Under the pieces are notes generated by a model. The model was not told the DNA's origin. It ran no database searches and saw only the letters and a program-made list of their open reading frames with translations. This document shows positions 36,784-45,084 of a stretch of 63,676 bases of DNA, in pieces. The position numbers were made by a program, and so were the translations under genes. The first letter of the stretch is position 1. Each line of letters opens with the position of its first letter. The stretch spans positions 1 through 63,676 of the forward strand of contig LUZA01000002.1 of assembly GCA_001603455.1 (NCBI GenBank). The letters run 5' to 3'. The DNA is from Bacteroidales bacterium Bact_09 (GTDB lineage: Bacteria > Bacteroidota > Bacteroidia > Bacteroidales > UBA932).

Positions 36784-37878
36784 TTACCTTATCTTTTTTC
36801 TTTTTCTAAGCAGGCCATAGCCTATGCGTTTGTCATTCCTCCTTTCCCTGATCTCGCGTAGAGTCTGTAGATCACCCCTGACGGGCATATCATGCCTTGC
36901 CGCATCTTCCAGGAATTTCCAGGCATATTCAGATGCAATTACAGCATCACGTACCGCAGGTAGGGACGGATCCAGGATGCCACAGGCAAGAGACCGGGCA
37001 AAGAGGTCGCACAGTACATCCAGGTTTTTGTCACCAAAAGGTTTTCTGATCAGGTGAGTCTTTGTCATCCCGTGCAATTCTACTGTAGCTGTCACAAAGT
37101 CGTGTGACATCCGGGCTATACCCTTTGTCCCGATCAAATCAACGTATCCGTTGTGTGTAAGATCCTTTGCCAATTGCCCGTAAACATGGCCCTGTGTCAC
37201 ATCAAATACAATACCGTTTTCAAAGGTTCCGTGAGCCTGGAGCCACCAAGGCTCTTCATAATTCCACATACGTATGGCCTGCGCGTTCCAGGTTCTGAAT
37301 TCACTTTGGGCATACCAGCGGGCAATATCCACATAATGCATCCCGCAATCGTGGAAAAGAGGACCTTCCGCCCAGTGTCCTTCTCCAGGTGCCATACCGG
37401 GTGTCATGTGGCATACCCTGATAATGGCCAAGTCACCAATCTCGCCGGTTGCGATGAACTCCTTGATGGTCTTGTGATACCAGGCATTGCGCAAAGGCAG
37501 GTTGACAGTGGCCATGATATTGCTGTGTTGCAGCTTATCCAGAACGGCATACTCTTCTTCAATGGACGAGCCAAGAGGTTTTTCTGTGATCACATGCTTG
37601 TGATGTTCCACTGCTTTGAAAAGATGCCTTTTTCGCGAATCGGCCAGAGTGGACAGTACCAAAACGCTGATCCCGGGATCAGCAAAAACAACTTGTTCAT
37701 CGGTAGTCAGGATGGTGTCGGAAGAGACAAGATTCGCGGCTATGGCCAGAGCATCGGGATCTGTATCGCATATGGCCAGAATCTCCCACTGGTGGCTTTT
37801 GAGCATCTGCCGGAGGTACATTTCGCCCATGCGGCCGAACCCTATGATACCTGCTTTAATTTTGGGATGTGTTGGCAT
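36784..37878 (-). CDS. Gfo/Idh/MocA family oxidoreductase
   Basis: A 364-residue NAD(P)-dependent sugar-type dehydrogenase: N-terminal Rossmann motif GIIGFGRMGEMYL (10-22), the family EKPLG motif (in HVITEKPLGSS), and a C-terminal alpha/beta domain with the HDCGMHYVDIARW segment. It probably oxidises a cyclitol, sugar or sugar derivative in the cytoplasm; the substrate cannot be named. It overlaps the DUF2461 gene by 23 bases and precedes the SDR by 6 bases. Confidence 0.9.
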   Translation of the reverse strand: MPTHPKIKAGIIGFGRMGEMYLRQMLKSHQWEILAICDTDPDALAIAANLVSSDTILTTDEQVVFADPGISVLVLSTLADSRKRHLFKAVEHHKHVITEKPLGSSIEEEYAVLDKLQHSNIMATVNLPLRNAWYHKTIKEFIATGEIGDLAIIRVCHMTPGMAPGEGHWAEGPLFHDCGMHYVDIARWYAQSEFRTWNAQAIRMWNYEEPWWLQAHGTFENGIVFDVTQGHVYGQLAKDLTHNGYVDLIGTKGIARMSHDFVTATVELHGMTKTHLIRKPFGDKNLDVLCDLFARSLACGILDPSLPAVRDAVIASEYAWKFLEDAARHDMPVRGDLQTLREIRERRNDKRIGYGLLRKRKKIR

Positions 37879-38536
37879 AAGAAACAGATCGGTTCATCAA
37901 ATCTACAAAGATATGAGTCTTTTTAAATTCGGACAAGACGTTTTTTAACAAATTCTTATCAAGAACGTATTTATTGTCCATATATCGTGTTAGAAGGAAA
38001 TCCTTCAGTCTGAAAAACTTTTCATAAGGCGAACCGGCGGGATATCCAAACGGAACCCGTTTAAGGCATCCCTCGTCGTCAATTTTGAATCCGTCTGCCA
38101 GGGCGATGGCCCTGAGGTAGGGGGCTGTATCGTAAAGTATGTCGTCCCGCACACTTTTCAGGACACCCGGCAAAGGCCGATACAGTCCGCTGCTCAGGAA
38201 ATGATGGCCTGACCAGTCACCGGCAGGCGCCCCCACGTGAAAGTAATAACCGGCATATCCCGACTTTTTGCCACCCGGACATATATATGTGCCCATGTAT
38301 GTTTTATAGGGTGATTTGTCCGGAGAAAACCTCAGGTCCCTGTAGATCCGGAATGTGCATTCCTTCACAGTAAGCCCTGTTACATTTTTGTCAAAAGCGG
38401 CAATGCCCTCGATCAGTCGGCCTGTAAAATCGTGGAAATCCTTTAAAGTTGCCAGGTATTGTTCTTTATGCGCATCAAACCAGGGCTTGTTGTTATTTTG
38501 ACTTAAAACGGAAAGAAAGTCAAGGACACGTTTCAT
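37856..38536 (-). CDS. DUF2461 family protein
   Basis: A 226-residue protein of the DUF2461 family (FLSVLSQNNNKPWFDAHKEQY near the N-terminus, FRIYRDLRFSPDKSPYKTY, then GYYFHV and SSGLYRP), which has no assigned function. No signal peptide or membrane segment is visible. It is the promoter-proximal member of the group with the Gfo/Idh/MocA and SDR genes; a TATATTTG box lies 16 bases upstream. Confidence 0.88.
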   Translation of the reverse strand: MKRVLDFLSVLSQNNNKPWFDAHKEQYLATLKDFHDFTGRLIEGIAAFDKNVTGLTVKECTFRIYRDLRFSPDKSPYKTYMGTYICPGGKKSGYAGYYFHVGAPAGDWSGHHFLSSGLYRPLPGVLKSVRDDILYDTAPYLRAIALADGFKIDDEGCLKRVPFGYPAGSPYEKFFRLKDFLLTRYMDNKYVLDKNLLKNVLSEFKKTHIFVDLMNRSVSYANTSQN

Positions 38537-38552
38537 TTTTTTATATTTTTAA

Positions 38553-38560
38553 CAAATATA
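38553..38560 (-). promoter_or_regulatory. Candidate -7 box for the DUF2461 gene group
   Basis: Read on the - strand this is TATATTTG, 16 bases upstream of the start at 38536, in the short divergent gap with the phosphodiester glycosidase gene. No convincing -33 element. Confidence 0.4.
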
Positions 38561-38572
38561 AAAATTTGCATA

Positions 38573-39490
38573 ATGAACAGGCGCATCATTTTGTTATTGT
38601 TTTTCGGAATTATCTTATTACAAACTACTGTTTGGCAATTACCCGGCCAGACTGTCAGCTCATATACAGAATCTGATTCATTGACTTTTGTAAAGGCAGA
38701 CTGGGACACCCGTATTATGCACCTTGGAGGAATCATACTCAGGCAATGCGCTTTTATTGACAGTTCTCTGTTCAATTCGAATCAGTATGTATCTGTCCTG
38801 GAAGTCAGCAGTTCTTTCCGGTTTGATATCGTGGCAGATACTACCCTGGTACTGACAACGGATTTTGCAGAATTTGTAGAGGCTTATGCCGCTGTAAACG
38901 GATCTTTTTTTGCATGGGATGCTCCGTGGAATTCTGTCAATTACTTACGGATAGACGGCCGTGAACTGGCTCCAAACAAAGTACCTGAAAACGGAATCCG
39001 TACGTTTCGTCAATCAGGTTGTGTGGTCATATCCCAGAAAGGCAAGCTGTCCATCCGGAAAATTCCCGATCACGTAATGGCGGTAAGTGATCATGATCAA
39101 TGGGAAAGAGAATTGAAAGCGGAAGATGTACTCTCTTCAGGCCCCATATTGCGTATAGAAGGAAAAGATGAACCGGTTCTTGAAAACGCCTTCAATCAGG
39201 TACGGCATCCCAGGACGGCACTTGGTGTCAGAAGAGGAGGGAGGGTGCTGATGGTTGTGGTTGACGGCCGGGCAGAGGAAGCGGCCGGAATGACTATGGA
39301 CGAGCTGCAGCACATCATGCGCTGGCTCAGATCATGGGACGCCATCAATCTGGATGGGGGAGGTTCCTCAACGCTTTGCGTACGCAGGAACCTGCGAAGA
39401 CCACTACAAGTGGTTAATCATCCGTCAGATAACAGGAAGTTTGACCACCAGGGGGAAAGGCGTGTGGCCAACGCCATTGTGGTCAAGTGA
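38573..39490 (+). CDS. Secreted phosphodiester glycosidase family protein (NAGPA domain)
   Basis: A 305-residue exported protein (signal peptide MNRRIILLLFFGIILLQTTV) with the phosphodiester glycosidase domain related to human uncovering enzyme, which removes GlcNAc from a GlcNAc-1-phosphodiester. Family hallmarks are AAVNGSFFAWD mid-protein, HPRTALGV, and INLDGGGSSTLCV near the C-terminus. The bacterial substrates may be glycosyl-phosphodiesters of envelope polymers. It stands alone on the + strand and its stop abuts the stop of the convergent DUF2147-like gene with no spacing. Confidence 0.9.
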   Translation: MNRRIILLLFFGIILLQTTVWQLPGQTVSSYTESDSLTFVKADWDTRIMHLGGIILRQCAFIDSSLFNSNQYVSVLEVSSSFRFDIVADTTLVLTTDFAEFVEAYAAVNGSFFAWDAPWNSVNYLRIDGRELAPNKVPENGIRTFRQSGCVVISQKGKLSIRKIPDHVMAVSDHDQWERELKAEDVLSSGPILRIEGKDEPVLENAFNQVRHPRTALGVRRGGRVLMVVVDGRAEEAAGMTMDELQHIMRWLRSWDAINLDGGGSSTLCVRRNLRRPLQVVNHPSDNRKFDHQGERRVANAIVVK

Positions 39491-40102
39491 TCAGGGGATG
39501 ACTCTCACCAGTTTGTAGCATTCGGTAGAGGAAAAGCCCCATTTGTACCCGCGGACGATCAGTTCCCCGTCTTTATTAAAGAAAAAAACGCCTTTATTGG
39601 CCGTTATACCAAAGTTGGGATGGTACATGTACGGGGCATACCATTTTCCATCCCGGTACTCTATTCCACTGCTGTAGATCATACCCACAAGAGGTCTTTC
39701 CCGCAGGGTTTTGTCCGGATTCCTGAAATCCTTCGGGACCTCATCGGAAGTACTTTCAGGCACCCAGACTATACGGGCCAGATACTTCCCGTCCTCTTGC
39801 TTTTCAAAGCGTGTTCTTCCGGCTTCCCGCTGGGATTCCCATATGTAACCAAGGAGCTTGTCCTGTGGTGCTACCGCAGGATTTCCACCGGCTGTGTCCA
39901 GCGGTAGTATGATCTGGTCGGGATGGACCGGGTCTTTTGAATAATTAACCGATTGTGAAAAAAAATGAATGATGTTGCCCATGCCGCTCCGCTCTGTAGG
40001 GGATTTTTGTTGTCCCTGAGCACGGGCATGTCCGGCAAGCAAACAGACGATCAGAGCGATGTTTGCTGCAAGGAGCAGTGCTCGTACCCGGATATGGTTC
40101 AT
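39491..40102 (-). CDS. Secreted DUF2147-like protein
   Basis: A 203-residue exported protein (signal peptide ending near ARAQG) whose second half matches the DUF2147 pattern: LLGYIWESQ, GKYLARIVWVPE, KDFRNPDKTLRERPLVGM and a C-terminal RGYKWG. The function is unknown; members are small lipid- or ligand-binding-like beta proteins. It overlaps the upstream acyltransferase gene by ATGA, so it is probably the last gene of the long pigment operon, although that may be accidental to pigment function. Confidence 0.75.
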   Translation of the reverse strand: MNHIRVRALLLAANIALIVCLLAGHARAQGQQKSPTERSGMGNIIHFFSQSVNYSKDPVHPDQIILPLDTAGGNPAVAPQDKLLGYIWESQREAGRTRFEKQEDGKYLARIVWVPESTSDEVPKDFRNPDKTLRERPLVGMIYSSGIEYRDGKWYAPYMYHPNFGITANKGVFFFNKDGELIVRGYKWGFSSTECYKLVRVIP

Positions 40103-41241
40103 AACCCTTCTTTTTTCTTGTTTAAAACGGGACCGGCATATATCTGCCTGAGCATTTGTTTCATTATTTCACGCGAAACCGATTCCTGGTCTGCCAATAA
40201 AATCTCCCTTTGTTCAAGGAGTTTCAGGTCTTCGTCTGTGTAATATTCGCTAAATTCCTGTTTTCCCGACAGCAGGTCACATGCTGCATAATTAATGCCG
40301 TACAATTTATATCCCTCATAGATCCGGCGGTTGATCAGGGCAGCAACCTCCCTGAAAAATGCACCCTGCGGCATAGATGCAATCGGTTCCATATCCTCTG
40401 CTGTTACCGGAGGACATAGTGTCATATGCACCCTGCCTTTGAATTGTGTAATTCCTGTTATAATGCTGACCAGGTCTTCGCCGGGAGCCTTGGTGTACGA
40501 TTCATGTAATGTTCTCTGATACAGTTCTTTTACTTTTAATATATCACAAGGCTCGATCTCGTATGATACCGATACAGGTAAGATATTCAGCGATGCAAGG
40601 TTACCGGTTGCATTGCTTTTCCCGCTCAGGGATAGCATTTTTAAAAGACCGGGATCAGTGACATCATTTCCGTCCTTGCATCTGCCTTCATGCTGGGCTA
40701 TCCAGATTGAGATTCCCCGCCCGGTACGATCCCTGATATAGTCGGAAAGAAGTCTTGAATGTCTTATCAATTCACGCATATTCCCCGACTTTCTGAACAC
40801 TTTGAACATCTTATTGGATTTTCCCATGTCCACCAACAGAGGTGACTGCATCAGATTGCTCCCAAAAGAGATTTCGGTTGTGGATAGTCCGCTCTGGTAA
40901 AGTACCAATTGCAGCAGGGTGGCGTCCAGGACAATATCCCTGTGGTTTGAAATATACAGGATACCTTTATCTTTTTTTGCATATTTCTGACCCGAGAATG
41001 TCATACTGCTCATCGTCTTTTCAATGATGCTCAGTATGATGGGATGCATCACATTGATCTGGAGCTCTTCATTGTTTTTAACTGTCAGCAAAAGATCCCG
41101 GAATTCACCAACAGGTCTTTCGGGAAACAACCAGGAGAAGACCTGATCCAGGAGGGGTTCCCTAGCTAGGCGCTGCATGGCCGCCGGGATCTCCTGGTCG
41201 TTGTACGGCCTGATATCGTCAAACCTGCTATCCGGTGACAT
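40099..41241 (-). CDS. PlsC-like (1-acylglycerol-3-phosphate) acyltransferase
   Basis: A 380-residue glycerolipid acyltransferase-like protein. The active-site block is LYISNHRDIVLDATLL; counting from its His, the Asp is six residues on (His-x5-Asp) rather than the usual His-x4-Asp, which may be a subfamily trait. A later IWIAQHEGRCKD occupies the place of the FPEGTRS block. No membrane helix is strong. It overlaps the PaaK-like ligase gene by 14 bases, so it belongs to the pigment operon and may esterify the polyene acid onto a lipid or supply acyl lipid. The family is also found outside pigment clusters. Confidence 0.78.
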   Translation of the reverse strand: MSPDSRFDDIRPYNDQEIPAAMQRLAREPLLDQVFSWLFPERPVGEFRDLLLTVKNNEELQINVMHPIILSIIEKTMSSMTFSGQKYAKKDKGILYISNHRDIVLDATLLQLVLYQSGLSTTEISFGSNLMQSPLLVDMGKSNKMFKVFRKSGNMRELIRHSRLLSDYIRDRTGRGISIWIAQHEGRCKDGNDVTDPGLLKMLSLSGKSNATGNLASLNILPVSVSYEIEPCDILKVKELYQRTLHESYTKAPGEDLVSIITGITQFKGRVHMTLCPPVTAEDMEPIASMPQGAFFREVAALINRRIYEGYKLYGINYAACDLLSGKQEFSEYYTDEDLKLLEQREILLADQESVSREIMKQMLRQIYAGPVLNKKKEGL

Positions 41242-42535
41242 GGGTCCTCTTATCTATCAATTTAACTGCTTTGCGCATTTTATCGTTATTAACCTCGGCT
41301 TTCAGTTCCCTGTTGGGCACGACCTCTACTTCGGGCGCAACGCGAACTTTGGCGCGGAATTTATCCTTGACGGCTTTACAGATATCTTCAGGGATGTTTT
41401 TCAACCCTTCCTTCAATGATACTTTTACCCGAACATCGTCCGTACCCAGTTCATTGCTCAGAAGTATCACCTGATAGCAACTAATAAACCAAATATCTTC
41501 CAGTACATCAAACAGGGATGGCGGGTAAAGGGTTGTCCCTTTGAATTTGATCATTTGATTCTTACGTCCCAACAACGGGCTGATTCGCATTGTTTTACGT
41601 CCGCATTCACAAGGTTCGTAATGGAACCGGGCAAGGTCACCGGTACGGAAACGCAACAGGGGCATTCCTTCCAGTCCCAGGTTCGTAATCACCAGTTCAC
41701 CCGTTTCTCCCTGGGGAACAACGCGGTCATTATCATCAACCAATTCGCAGATGACAAGCTCCGGCAGGTGGTGTCCCCCTTTTCCGTAAGGACATTCACA
41801 GAAAGTGGCTCCGAGTTCTGTGGAAGCATATGTAGATATAAGGCTGATATCCCATTTTTCCCGTATGTGACTGCCCAGAATATTGAGCGAAAAGTCCTGG
41901 TTACGCAGGTTCTCGCCAATACAAACGGCTTTCTTAATACTCGAGTTCCTGTAATCGATGTTGTTCTCTTCTGCAAATTCTATTAGTTTAAGAATGAAGG
42001 AGGGCACACATATGATCGTGTTGGGTCTCATTCTGGTTATGGTATCCCATTGCAATTCAGGGATCCCGTTTCCAACACGGATAATACCGGCTCCCAGGTT
42101 CCTGATACCCAGATAGTAAGCCAATCCTGCAACGAATCGCTTGTCCATTGTTGTCATCAGCTGGACCAGGTCTCCGGGTTTTGTTCCAGCACATTCAAAG
42201 GAAACTTTTTCGTTGTAAGCCAGCCTGTCCAGATCCCTGTCTGTCAGGGCATAGGTGGCCGGATCACTTAATGTCCCCGAAGTCGTAACATAATCTATGA
42301 GATGTTCCTTGGGGACACAGATGAAATCTTCATTGAATTGCTGAAGATCACTTTTTTTAGTGAATGGCATGTATTGAAGATCTTCCAGTGTTCTAATCTT
42401 CCTGATATCAATACCTTCACGCTGAAACATCCTTTTGTAAAAAGGAGATCTTTCACTGATGTAGGATAATTCCCGCCGGAGCAGTTTTTCCTGGAACAGT
42501 TTGATCTCACCGGTGGAAGTATATTTGATATCCAT
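41228..42535 (-). CDS. Phenylacetate-CoA ligase (PaaK)-like adenylating enzyme
   Basis: A 435-residue AMP-binding enzyme of the PaaK type, which activates aryl acids as adenylates. Motifs: DYVTTSGTLSDPATYAL (A3-like loop, near 103-120), STYASTELGATFCECPYG, and FRTGDLARFHYEPCECGR with paired Cys. Aryl-polyene pathways need a ligase to load the starter acid, so I infer activation of 4-coumarate made by the ammonia-lyase at the other end of the operon and transfer to CoA or an acyl carrier protein. It could instead activate the finished polyene for esterification. It overlaps the downstream acyltransferase by 14 bases. Confidence 0.85.
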   Translation of the reverse strand: MDIKYTSTGEIKLFQEKLLRRELSYISERSPFYKRMFQREGIDIRKIRTLEDLQYMPFTKKSDLQQFNEDFICVPKEHLIDYVTTSGTLSDPATYALTDRDLDRLAYNEKVSFECAGTKPGDLVQLMTTMDKRFVAGLAYYLGIRNLGAGIIRVGNGIPELQWDTITRMRPNTIICVPSFILKLIEFAEENNIDYRNSSIKKAVCIGENLRNQDFSLNILGSHIREKWDISLISTYASTELGATFCECPYGKGGHHLPELVICELVDDNDRVVPQGETGELVITNLGLEGMPLLRFRTGDLARFHYEPCECGRKTMRISPLLGRKNQMIKFKGTTLYPPSLFDVLEDIWFISCYQVILLSNELGTDDVRVKVSLKEGLKNIPEDICKAVKDKFRAKVRVAPEVEVVPNRELKAEVNNDKMRKAVKLIDKRTHVTG

Positions 42536-42546
42536 TATTATGTTTT

Positions 42547-43404
42547 TTATTGGTTAATTTCATTATTGAGCCAGAGCAGGAATTCCCGCATCCACAGCGC
42601 AGCTGTTTCATGGCTGGCTTCCGGATCATATCCGAACCCATGGCCTCCTTTTCGGTAAAGCAACAGACGATGGGGAACATGCTTATCTTCAAGAATGGCA
42701 CTGTATCTAAGTGTGTTTTGAGGATCAACAACCGGGTCATCCATACAGGTCATCAGGAAAACCGGTGGCATATCTTCCCGTACGTTTTCCTCCAGGGACA
42801 GTGTTTTTCGTAAACTTACAGGATGGTTGGCAGCAAGCAGATTCCGGCGTGATCTTACATGTGTTATGCCATCTGCCATCGAAACCACGGGATAGATCAT
42901 GGCCACAAATGCCGGCTTAAGGGTCACAGAAGGATTCAGCCCGTAACGTGCCAGGAAATTGGTATCGTAATAGGTCCCCATCCATCCGGCCAAGTGTCCT
43001 CCTGCCGAAAAACCCAGCAATCCTACTTTATCCGCGTTAATGCCATATGCAGATGCATTTTCCTTAACCAACATGACAGCCCTCTGGATGTCTTCCATCA
43101 TAGTGGGGTAGCTGTATCCGTACATTCCTGTACTGTAGCGTAATACAAATGCCGAATACCCTTCATGTGCCAGTGCTTTAGCAACCCGGTGTCCTTCGTT
43201 ATTTATTCCAAGGTGGTGGTAACTGCCTCCGGGAAGAATGATGATCGCCGTTTTCAGGGATTGATCGTTCTGCGGTGCATAATGCCACATGCGTACCCGG
43301 CTTTTTTCCCGTATTCCTTCCCATGGACGGAAAACTTCCTGTGCCTGTATGGAAAGGCTAAGGGTAATAAAAAATAATAAGATTAAAGAACGTTTATTCT
43401 TCAT
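42547..43404 (-). CDS. Secreted alpha/beta-hydrolase, acetyl-esterase-like
   Basis: A 285-residue hydrolase with a Sec signal (MKNKRSLILLFFITLSLSIQAQ). The nucleophile elbow is GFSAGGH, an ILPGGSY oxyanion segment precedes it, and the acid/base residues fit DDPVVDPQNT and KGGHGFG. It resembles xylan/acetyl esterases, but no polysaccharide genes are nearby. The start at 43404 is chosen to place the signal peptide at the N-terminus; it overlaps the upstream small gene by 11 bases. Its inclusion in the pigment operon suggests deacylation or transesterification in the periplasm; this is inference. Confidence 0.85.
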   Translation of the reverse strand: MKNKRSLILLFFITLSLSIQAQEVFRPWEGIREKSRVRMWHYAPQNDQSLKTAIIILPGGSYHHLGINNEGHRVAKALAHEGYSAFVLRYSTGMYGYSYPTMMEDIQRAVMLVKENASAYGINADKVGLLGFSAGGHLAGWMGTYYDTNFLARYGLNPSVTLKPAFVAMIYPVVSMADGITHVRSRRNLLAANHPVSLRKTLSLEENVREDMPPVFLMTCMDDPVVDPQNTLRYSAILEDKHVPHRLLLYRKGGHGFGYDPEASHETAALWMREFLLWLNNEINQ

Positions 43405-43774
43405 TAAAAATGAGCTCATTTATTTCTTCATCCGATAATTGTTTATATGTCGGGTTGATGAATTGCCCGTTTTCCCGGGAAAAATCTACCCGGTAGTACT
43501 CTTCTGCATAGAAAGAAAGCCGTGATTTTGTATCGGGATTGCATTCAATGTATATCACATTGTCAGGGTCCAGTCCCTTGGCACTGCATATTTGTTCCAA
43601 CAGCAAACCTCCGGCATAAGTAACGGATGAACCAGGATTGTACTGATAAATTTCAGTTACAATGACTACGGATTTTCCATTACGATCCAGGATCCTCAGC
43701 CCACATTTTGAAGGAACATCCCATTTGCCTTTAAAATCAAAAACCTCATCAAAATGTTTACTCTGAACTTCCAT
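43394..43774 (-). CDS. Uncharacterised small cytoplasmic protein
   Basis: A 126-residue acidic protein that I do not recognise. It has no signal peptide or membrane segment; predicted strands (GLRILDRNGKSVVIVTEIY, DNVIYIECNPD) alternate with short helices, and it ends in an acidic tail (DEEINELIFNEE). The gene is real by its tight fit: three bases after the radical SAM stop and 11-base overlap with the hydrolase gene. A partner or regulator of the neighbouring radical SAM enzyme is possible but unproven. Confidence 0.65.
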   Translation of the reverse strand: MEVQSKHFDEVFDFKGKWDVPSKCGLRILDRNGKSVVIVTEIYQYNPGSSVTYAGGLLLEQICSAKGLDPDNVIYIECNPDTKSRLSFYAEEYYRVDFSRENGQFINPTYKQLSDEEINELIFNEE

Positions 43775-43777
43775 AAT

Positions 43778-45070
43778 CTAATTGTTTCCTATTGGACGTT
43801 TGACTTCTTTTCCGAACGATTTATTAATCAGTTTTCTATTGCGGGGTTTCCATGTCCCGTCTTCCATTTCACGTTTCATGACCCGGGTAAAGAGTTTTGT
43901 CATTTTCAATTCCTGGGATTCTTCCTTGTAGAAGGAACTCCAGGCATAGTCGTAAAGTTCCTGTAATTTTTCGGGGGTGACCTGGGCGGGTTTATAGACC
44001 ACCTGGCCAGCATTGTAGTGATCCCAGTTGTAATCGGTGATCCTGCCTCTGCGCATCATATCGTCAAAAGCTTTGGTATGCGGGAAAGGCGTGAGGATGG
44101 TAAATTCGGCAAGGTCCAGATCTATTTCCAAAAGGAAATCTATCAGGCGGCGCATGTCGTCCTCGGATTGATTGTCAAGTCCTAAAAGAATGGTTCCCTC
44201 CACGCCAATGCCGTAATCGTGATAACGTTTGATCCTTTCCTTGATGTAACTGGAGGTGTCAAAAACGGCCTGATAGACGTACCAGGCTCCGGCCTGAGCT
44301 GCCAGATCCAATATTTTGGGATCGTCTTCTATGGTATGGCTGACCCATTTTTTCTTTAAGGGGATCATTTCTTTAAAAAGCTGTATTTCCCATTCCTTGT
44401 TCTGTGCCAGGGAATTGTCCACAATAAACAGGCGGTTGTTTTCAATATTGGCGAGTTCTTCAACTACTTTGTCAAAAGGACGGGCACGAAACTGACGGCC
44501 GCCCAGGTATGCTACGGCACAGGGATAACAGTTGAAACGGCATCCGCGCGATGCGTGGAAGAGGTCCACCATTTGTACTCCTTTGTGGTTATAAAGTTCT
44601 TTCTTGTAAAGATCTCTTCTGGCGGGACCTACCAGCTCTATAGGAGGCAGCTGGCCCATATAATTATACACTTTTTTGAGACAACCGTTTTCCCAGTCTC
44701 TGATAAGCTCTTCCATCCGTCCTTCTGCTTCGCCCAGAAAAATGGCATCGCCGTGCTCTATGGTTTCTTCTGCATGAAGCATAGTGGAGATGCCTCCAAA
44801 AATCACTTTTTTACCTCTTTTCCTAAATTCTGCGGCAATGGCCCAACCGCGTCTGACCTGCGTAGACAACATCATGGAGATAGCTACCAGTTCACAGGAT
44901 TCCTCAAAATCTACCGGCTCAACGTTCTCATCTGTAAAGGAAACTTCTACACGCTCGGGCAGGGCAGCCGCAAATACAACGGGGCCGTGTGGCGGCAGAT
45001 TGAAGGTAGTCTGTCCCTTTAATTTTTCCCACCGAGGATATATGAGTTTCATTTTGATTTTTTTTGCCAT
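43778..45070 (-). CDS. B12-binding-type radical SAM enzyme
   Basis: A 430-residue radical SAM protein. The cluster motif CxxxCxxC is at Cys177, Cys181 and Cys184 (GCRFNCYPC). An N-terminal cobalamin-binding-like Rossmann segment precedes it (VAISMMLSTQVRRGW, KKVIFGGISTMLHAEET, GDAIFLGEAEGRMEEL), the arrangement of BchE-type methyltransferases and cyclases, which usually lack the DxHxxG motif, as here. In the pigment operon it may methylate the aryl ring or polyene chain, since no classical SAM methyltransferase is present in the operon. Domain family firm, reaction inferred. Confidence 0.87.
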   Translation of the reverse strand: MAKKIKMKLIYPRWEKLKGQTTFNLPPHGPVVFAAALPERVEVSFTDENVEPVDFEESCELVAISMMLSTQVRRGWAIAAEFRKRGKKVIFGGISTMLHAEETIEHGDAIFLGEAEGRMEELIRDWENGCLKKVYNYMGQLPPIELVGPARRDLYKKELYNHKGVQMVDLFHASRGCRFNCYPCAVAYLGGRQFRARPFDKVVEELANIENNRLFIVDNSLAQNKEWEIQLFKEMIPLKKKWVSHTIEDDPKILDLAAQAGAWYVYQAVFDTSSYIKERIKRYHDYGIGVEGTILLGLDNQSEDDMRRLIDFLLEIDLDLAEFTILTPFPHTKAFDDMMRRGRITDYNWDHYNAGQVVYKPAQVTPEKLQELYDYAWSSFYKEESQELKMTKLFTRVMKREMEDGTWKPRNRKLINKSFGKEVKRPIGNN

Positions 45071-45084
45071 AAAGTATGGTGTTG

